From positions 434,001 to 498,000 of the forward strand of contig JAHLKF010000001.1 in the NCBI GenBank assembly GCA_025558075.1: a stretch of 64,000 nucleotides of DNA, in the 5' to 3' direction. Position numbers and translations under genes: made by a program. Shown one piece after another: positions 59,001-64,000 of the stretch. The stretch comes from Gaertneriomyces semiglobifer (Eukaryota; Chytridiomycota; Chytridiomycetes; Spizellomycetales; Spizellomycetaceae). Within the stretch, counting starts at the first letter, position 1. Every line of letters begins with the position of its first letter. The notes beneath the pieces were generated by a model, which was not told the DNA's origin, searched no databases, and worked only from the letters and a program-made list of their open reading frames with translations.

Positions 59001-59244
59001 ACGATGGTGTATGGAGAAAATAAACTTGCGATGAGCGTGCGGGTTTGCGTTAGAGCCGGGTTCGGAAGATCGGTAGCAGCGACGGTTCGTTGAGAAGCCG
59101 GACTGGAGGCTTCGTCTTGAGAGAGATCGTCCTCATCTTCCACTGCGGTATCGCGGGTTAGCAGCCATTCACATACTTTTCCATCTTTAATCAGAAGAAC
59201 CACTCACTGAAGAAGACGGGTTGCGTGTCAGCAGATGCAGGCAT
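56048..59244 (-). CDS. TPS2: Trehalose-6-phosphate phosphatase, Tps2-type (GT20 + TPP)
   Basis: Makes trehalose from trehalose-6-phosphate. Exons 59244-59208 and 59142-56048 give 1,043 residues; the intron was inferred because splicing supplies a true ATG (MPASADTQPVFF) and keeps frame. The GT20 domain has WINDYHLMLVPALLRE, GFFLHIPFPSSEIFR and SLRDGMNLTSHEY. It lacks the N-terminal SNRLP block, and GRDKNDYVKG replaces the usual GVDRLDYIKG, so synthase activity is probably lost, as in Tps2. The phosphatase domain is intact: DHDGTLT at ~584, YIMSGR, NKGVVVRRVLDY and FSVGDDRADEYMF near 850. About 120 Ser/Thr/Pro-rich residues separate GDDRADE from the final core strand (ITATVGKKCSAAKW). Confidence 0.92.
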
Positions 59245-59928
59245 TGTTGAATCACAATGTTTATGTATATGTGGTTCGAGGATTATATGGATAATGGTGC
59301 TACTGTGAAGGGGAACTGCGTTGTGCCAAAAGTGACGCGCGACAAACAGTTTATACTTTTTCCAATAGCGTCAAGTGAGGCTTCAGTTGAACTTGAAATC
59401 GCCGGGGTTTATTCGGAAAGGGCCTTTTGGACAGAGAGACAGTCATTTTGCAGTTAAATAAGTGCTTCTGCATGCATTGGGGACATAGGTCGAGGAGGTA
59501 CTACATTGTACAAAAATCTAGACGTACTAGTACCTACTTAAGACATGCTCATGGGTGAAGAATCGTGAAGATTGAAGCATGAGAAACACTCAGATTGCCG
59601 TTACCAAGTTGGCTAGCCCTCTGCTCCAGTTTCTGGTTGTTTTGGAAGGGCATATGCTACCGGCGAGCGTCTGATGCATGATGCAGCTCAATTTTTCTGT
59701 ACCTTGGTCCCGAGGCTTCAGTTCCCAGTAGAAGTGGATTCGGCAGCACTAGTACGATCACAGTAGCATAGTTCGCCACTACTTTTTGCAACAAAAGTGC
59801 ACCACTAGCCGACGATTTCTTTATTACGCTAAACTATCGCGTGTTGTATTCACTATTTACTTCAAAGCGTGCGGAACCAACGAGCAATTACGACGAATGC
59901 ATCGACGTTGTCCCGCAAGATCAACATC
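59245..59928. other. Intergenic region upstream of the Tps2-like gene
   Basis: Promoter side of the Tps2-like gene and 3' flank of the Mis14-like gene. No gene, repeat or RNA recognised. Confidence 0.4.
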
Positions 59929-60852
59929 TCACTTTCCTTCTGCTTCCAGAACTTTTAATAGCCCCGTCCTTGATCGTCGGGGGGTCAAATCCTCACCAAC
60001 TGTACCAGCACCCTGCGGTAAACCACGTCGTTTGGGTGTCGGAGGTGTAGGAAATGTACTTGACGATCCGCTATTCGTCTCGGCCATGAGTTCTGACAGC
60101 ACCGTCTCTGCCCGTTGAAGTCGCGAATAGAAACTCGGGATTTTCTGTGTGCGGACATATAAGTACCTAGATGTATCTATGTCAGCCGAATTGTATTCTC
60201 GTACCTCACTCAGCTCTTGGGGAGTTTCGAACACTTGTGCATACAGTTCCTGCAAATCGTTCATGTTCGGCCCCGCAGCAAGGTCTTCTTCCATTTCATC
60301 CTTTGCTTGTTCTGTCAGAATCCTTTCCGCCTCCCTGAGCATGCATTCGGATATGCGCCGCTGATCTTCACCAATGCCAGCACTAAATCGTTTTGGTACT
60401 TCTTTGCGGTACTCCGCCAACCGTGTGAGTAGTTCATCTCGTTGTTGCAGTGTGTGATCCAGTTGAGATGTCAAGGTTTCGTCAATTGGCTCGTACTCTG
60501 CAGAAACGCACATCATTAACAACCACATCGTTCGCTTCATTGGGCGAGTTCGAACGGTTCACGTGTGCATACCAACAACATCCTCGAAAGCCTGATAAAA
60601 GTCCATGCCGTTTATTGAAATATTGGGAGCGGCCATTTCCATGGTGTACTCTATCCACTCATCCAACGCCAAGCCCAACTTCATCGCATCCGTTTCGGCG
60701 ATCCCATCTTGTGCTGTTACTGTCTCTGTACATGCCGCCCTCAACTGTTCCTTGATGTGGATAATATCGCCTTTTTTTTCAGTTCGCACCTTCGGATGCT
60801 GGCTGCTGGAGCCTGATGTGCGCAACGAAGGTCGACCCTGTGCCGAAAGCAT
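59929..60852 (-). CDS. NSL1: Kinetochore protein Mis14/Nsl1-like (Mis12 complex)
   Basis: The Mis12 (MIND) complex links inner kinetochore chromatin to the Ndc80 complex. Two exons (60852-60573, 60497-59929) give about 282 residues. Splicing 60572-60498 joins AAPNISINGMDFYQAFEDVV to EYEPIDETLTSQLDH, like the family ITING...EPFDEEL pattern, followed by LLTRLAEYRKEVPKRF (the VAxLRRxxP element). The C-terminal part is a coiled coil ending in a Ser/Pro/Arg tail. A further intron-like segment (gtacgag...catctag) exists inside exon 2, but removing it breaks the frame. Assignment is by recalled pattern. Confidence 0.65.
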
Positions 60853-61070
60853 GATTGGTTATTTATATCTGCGCTTACCCTCAGGGTATGTCCTCGTCGT
60901 TTATGTTTCTGATCGAAGAATATGCGCCGGACGACAAGCGCGTCGAGTCGCCTCCAAAAGTAAGAATACGGAGCTACTTCCGCACAAACCGCCAACCTCC
61001 AAACCGCGGCAGTATCTTGTAGCCTCTATCGTCTTTTGTACGTCTCCGTAGTCTGGCACGGGTTGCCATA

Positions 61071-64000
61071 ATGACCGAACACTATAACATCGCCCTGCGC
61101 TTGTTGCGGAATTATCGATATTCGCTGTACCTTAAGCCTGAAGAAGGCTCGGTGTTTCGCGAAGTATGCAAGAGTGAGGAGTCTTGGAAGAAATATATGA
61201 CGGATCACAATGCCCTAAATGGCTGGAATATACCTGGTTTGTTTATTTTACCGAATCCTATATCGTGCGGTTCTGACTTGAAACCTGTCATTTTCTAGGT
61301 GTAAAACCAGAACTTCAAACTCCACATTTCCTCTACATTACCGCCTCTCGAATCCGTATAATGATTTTTGAGCAACTGATACCTCTATTATGCCCGGAAA
61401 CTCCTAGAGACGCTTGTTCGCATACTGTTGCCATTGGCTCGTTAGACTACTTGTCAGGCAATGCTGAATCGACAGGACCGTCATCGCGTAAAGGATCTCA
61501 ATCAACTGATGAAGATTTAGATACTCACCTAGTAGATAAAACTGCTGAGATGAATATGCAAGCCCAAAATGTGTATCAACGGCGAGATATACCTACGGAC
61601 GACGTTTACTGGACATACGATTATGAAGAAGATTTGGAAGAGTATCTCAAGTATTGCGGCGAAGACTCAGATGACGACGATGACTTCACTGAAGCACTCG
61701 AAGATCATAAATCGCATGATTTGCTGGCGAAAGCTGAAGTGCACTCAAGTCTGAAATATCTTTTTATGGTTGTGAACAAGAATGCTGATTCAAAGAGACG
61801 TGAGACAGTCAAAAGCTTGCTGGACGCGGTGCGCCCAGCGCGATCGAAATGGGCGAATGAAGAACGGCTAGGTCAGGAGCGTTTGTACGATGCCTTAGAG
61901 GTGGTTTTGACAGACTTGAAGAACAATACTCAGCACGCGGGGCCGTTCTTGAAGCCAGTAGATCTCAATATGTATCCCAGCTACACGACCGTCGTTGCAA
62001 AGCCGATGGACTTGGGAACCATGACCGAGAAGCTCAATAAGTTGGAGTATAACAGCAAGAAGGAGTTCGCAGATGATTTGTATTTGATATGGCAGAACTG
62101 CATGGCATTCAATTCATACCCTCCAGATAATCAGTGGCGCCGCCATGCGCAATATATGCGACGGAAAACAACTGATCTCCTCAAGAAGGTACCGGATATA
62201 ACGATCACGATAGTCAAAGCTGAGGTTCACGGAGAGGATGAGAACGAAGACGACGATGAAGGAGATGAAGTGAATGGAGACATGAATGGCCACGGGACCT
62301 CGGTTAATGGAATAGACGATGTACCAGAGCTATCTGAGGAAAGTGTTGATAGTGCCGAGGATGACTTGGCGGATGGATTGTTCCGAGAACCGAGCGTACT
62401 TACCGTTGATGAATCACCTGCACCGGCACAAATTCTCTCTCGTGATGTGGAACACGGCAGCTTACAAGAGCAGCGATGGAAAGAAACGGTTGGTCGAATA
62501 CGATGGGAGATGATACAGAAACGTAGAGAAAATCTTAAGCGCCCGTTTGCCGAACGTTCCGCAATACTCGCCACCGGTGCGTCATTGGCGTCTACCGTAG
62601 ACGAGGAACAAGAATACGCTAGGAGAAATAAAAGACGGCGCACACATGCGGAGACCAAGCAGTCGCTGGAAAATGACGAGGGCGACTACGAAGAGCAGTA
62701 CTTTCCTGAATGGAGGCGACACCCATGTGTCCCACGGGTGGAGCATCCGGAGCTTGTACTGGGAAAGCGGAAAGTGGATATTGCTGAGTTATTTGATTCC
62801 CCTGAGTTCGTACCTTTGTTCTGTTAGCTGATGCTGCCACCACTTCGCTAATTACTCGTGGTTCACAGAGACCTGGTGCGATTGCAGCCAAGCTTGTCAG
62901 ATTATCCAGAAGTGAACCTGAAAAGAAAGAAGGGTCTACTACATGCGCAAATAGATGAGAACATCAAGGAGTTGACAAAAGTCAAAGAAGTTCATGCCAA
63001 GATTCAGAATAAAGCCGTGAGTATATCATAGAGTGTGATCAGCCACGGGTTCATACTCATTGAAACAACGCTTAAAGGCTGGCCACTCGGAGGAAATTCC
63101 CTGGAAAGGGAGTAAGAAGGCCTACCACCCGCAAACGCGCGAGGAGGACCGCCCACCCCTTGTCGTCAACGAACAGGCGGCCAATGCGGTTGCCAAACAA
63201 ACGGTAGCCAAGCTATTGATGCACAGCGGGTTTGATAGTAAGTAGATATTCCACGTTCCACTTTTGGCATCAATAGCCTTACCCCGTACGTCCAGCCGCT
63301 TCAGATTCTGCGTTGTCCACCTTGACAGATACGTTTATGACACACTTCATGAACCTTGGCAAGACGATGCGGCTTTACCTCGACAAGCATTCCAGAGGAA
63401 TGTCTTCAGAGGAAATACTAATACATACTTTGCATGAAAACGGCATTGAAGAAGTTGGCAGTTTGGACAGTTACATCCGTCACGACGTCGAACGATACGG
63501 CGACAAGCTCTATGACCTTCGACGGAGACTCCAGGCTGGTTACCGAGATTTTTGCAGACGGACAGGTGGGGATGCCACGGAAGAGGAAGATATTGATATG
63601 GATGAGGCGGAGGATGGATTGATGAGCGGGAACTTCATGAATGACCTTGACCTAATTGGGCTTCGAGAGTTGGGAATTGAGGGAGTAACGAGTGTCCCTT
63701 GGGAACTTTGGGGCAAGAGATCGGACAAGCCCGTAAGAGCCAGAGTTAAGAAAAACCTTGCGAAGATTGAACGAGAAGACGAAAGCGCACAGGCTCCTGC
63801 ACCTCCTCCAATTGCTCATCAACAGCTTCCACCGTGGCGCGCAGTTGATCCCTCTTGTGTCATTGGCGTTCTGAAGCCGTTTTACATGCGAAAGGCTGCA
63901 ACAACCGGTTTCGAGGAGGACGATGCGCTAGGTCAAAAGACGCGAGCGAAAGCAATGGTTGCACTGGCAAAAGCTGGTAGGGCGAAACCATCGCAAGGCG
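61071..64000 (+). CDS. SPT7: SAGA subunit Spt7-like bromodomain protein (3'-truncated)
   Basis: Spt7 scaffolds the SAGA histone acetyltransferase. Exons: 61071-61236, 61299-~62820, ~62870-63016, 63078-63237, 63296 to beyond the window. The N-terminal region (YSLYLKPEEGSVFREV, TPHFLYITASRIRIMIFEQL) is followed by a bromodomain at about residues 245-345 (YPSYTTVVAKPMDLGTM, LIWQNCMAFNSYP), then acidic and basic stretches. Exon 5 opens a histone-fold-like region (ALSTLTDTFMTHFMNLGKTM, EEILIHTLHENGIEEVGSL). The exon 2/3 junction is not settled: the downstream frame (DLVRLQPSLSDYPEV) needs phase 1 or 2 and the donors available (gttctg, gttagc) are weak. Divergent from the Mis14-like gene by 218 bp. 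Confidence 0.88.

Noticed and set aside
60150..60215. 38-nt intron-like segment inside exon 2 of the Mis14-like gene
   Set aside because: Removing it shifts frame and destroys the coiled coil IPSFYSRLQRAETVLSEL.
62227..62658. 143-codon minus-strand frame over SPT7
   Set aside because: A Ser-rich shadow of the Asp/Glu-rich stretch on the plus strand.
1..64000. CRISPR arrays, transposons, rRNA or tRNA genes, bacterial operons
   Set aside because: Looked for on both strands; no spaced repeats, terminal inverted repeats with transposase, reverse transcriptase or structured RNA genes were seen.

Overview
The window is eukaryotic and most likely from a zoosporic (flagellate, chytrid-type) fungus. 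Genes are dense, on both strands, and cut by many short GT-AG introns, mostly 50-75 nt. The gene set is fungal (Mgm101, a Leu5-type mitochondrial carrier, Spt7 of SAGA, a Tps2-type trehalose enzyme, Mis14/Nsl1). It also includes genes that filamentous fungi and yeasts have lost: two axonemal genes (SPAG6/PF16 and a CCDC42/CFAP73-type coiled coil), a tRNA methyltransferase Dnmt2, an integrin-linked-kinase-type ankyrin pseudokinase and a membrane-anchored ADAMTS-like metalloprotease. All gene models were spliced by eye from splice motifs, reading frame and recalled family alignments; nothing was searched.

Layout. 0-10 kb: 3' part of MGM101 (+), TIP41 (-), DNMT2 (+), a FIST-domain protein (-), an AT-hook/SANT protein (-), vacuolar alkaline phosphatase (-). 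10-20 kb: a small proline-rich ORF (+), threonyl-tRNA synthetase (-) with an in-frame basic N-terminal extension, a Pet123/mS26-like mitoribosomal protein (+), a Leu5-like carrier (-), TFIIE-alpha (+), and a TFIIS-central-domain protein (-) whose 5' end looks frameshifted. 20-34.4 kb: cytoplasmic dynein heavy chain (+), about 4,618 residues, almost all in one 11.6 kb exon. 35-40 kb: RBM25/Snu71-like splicing factor (-), glutamine-synthetase-family protein (+), mitoribosomal mL40 (-). 40-48 kb: SPAG6 (-), an intron-poor stretch with a TIM-barrel-like orphan (-), and a tail-anchored CS/Sel1-repeat protein (-). 48-56 kb: ILK-like pseudokinase (-), ADAMTS-like protease (-), CCDC42/CFAP73 (-). 56-64 kb: Tps2-type trehalose-phosphate phosphatase (-), Mis14/Nsl1 (-), and the 5' part of SPT7 (+), which runs off the window.

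There is no operon logic. Divergent pairs sharing short promoters include TIP41/DNMT2, carrier/TFIIE, RBM25/GS and NSL1/SPT7. Themes that recur are mitochondrial maintenance and translation, RNA polymerase II transcription (TFIIE, TFIIS-like, SAGA), microtubule and flagellum biology (dynein, SPAG6, CCDC42), and a neighbouring pair related to animal adhesion and extracellular-matrix proteins (ILK-like, ADAMTS-like). The most notable points are the ILK-type pseudokinase, an 8-nt micro-exon that encodes the third zinc-ligand histidine of the metalloprotease, a GC-AG intron confirmed by frame and homology, and the possible dual targeting of ThrRS.
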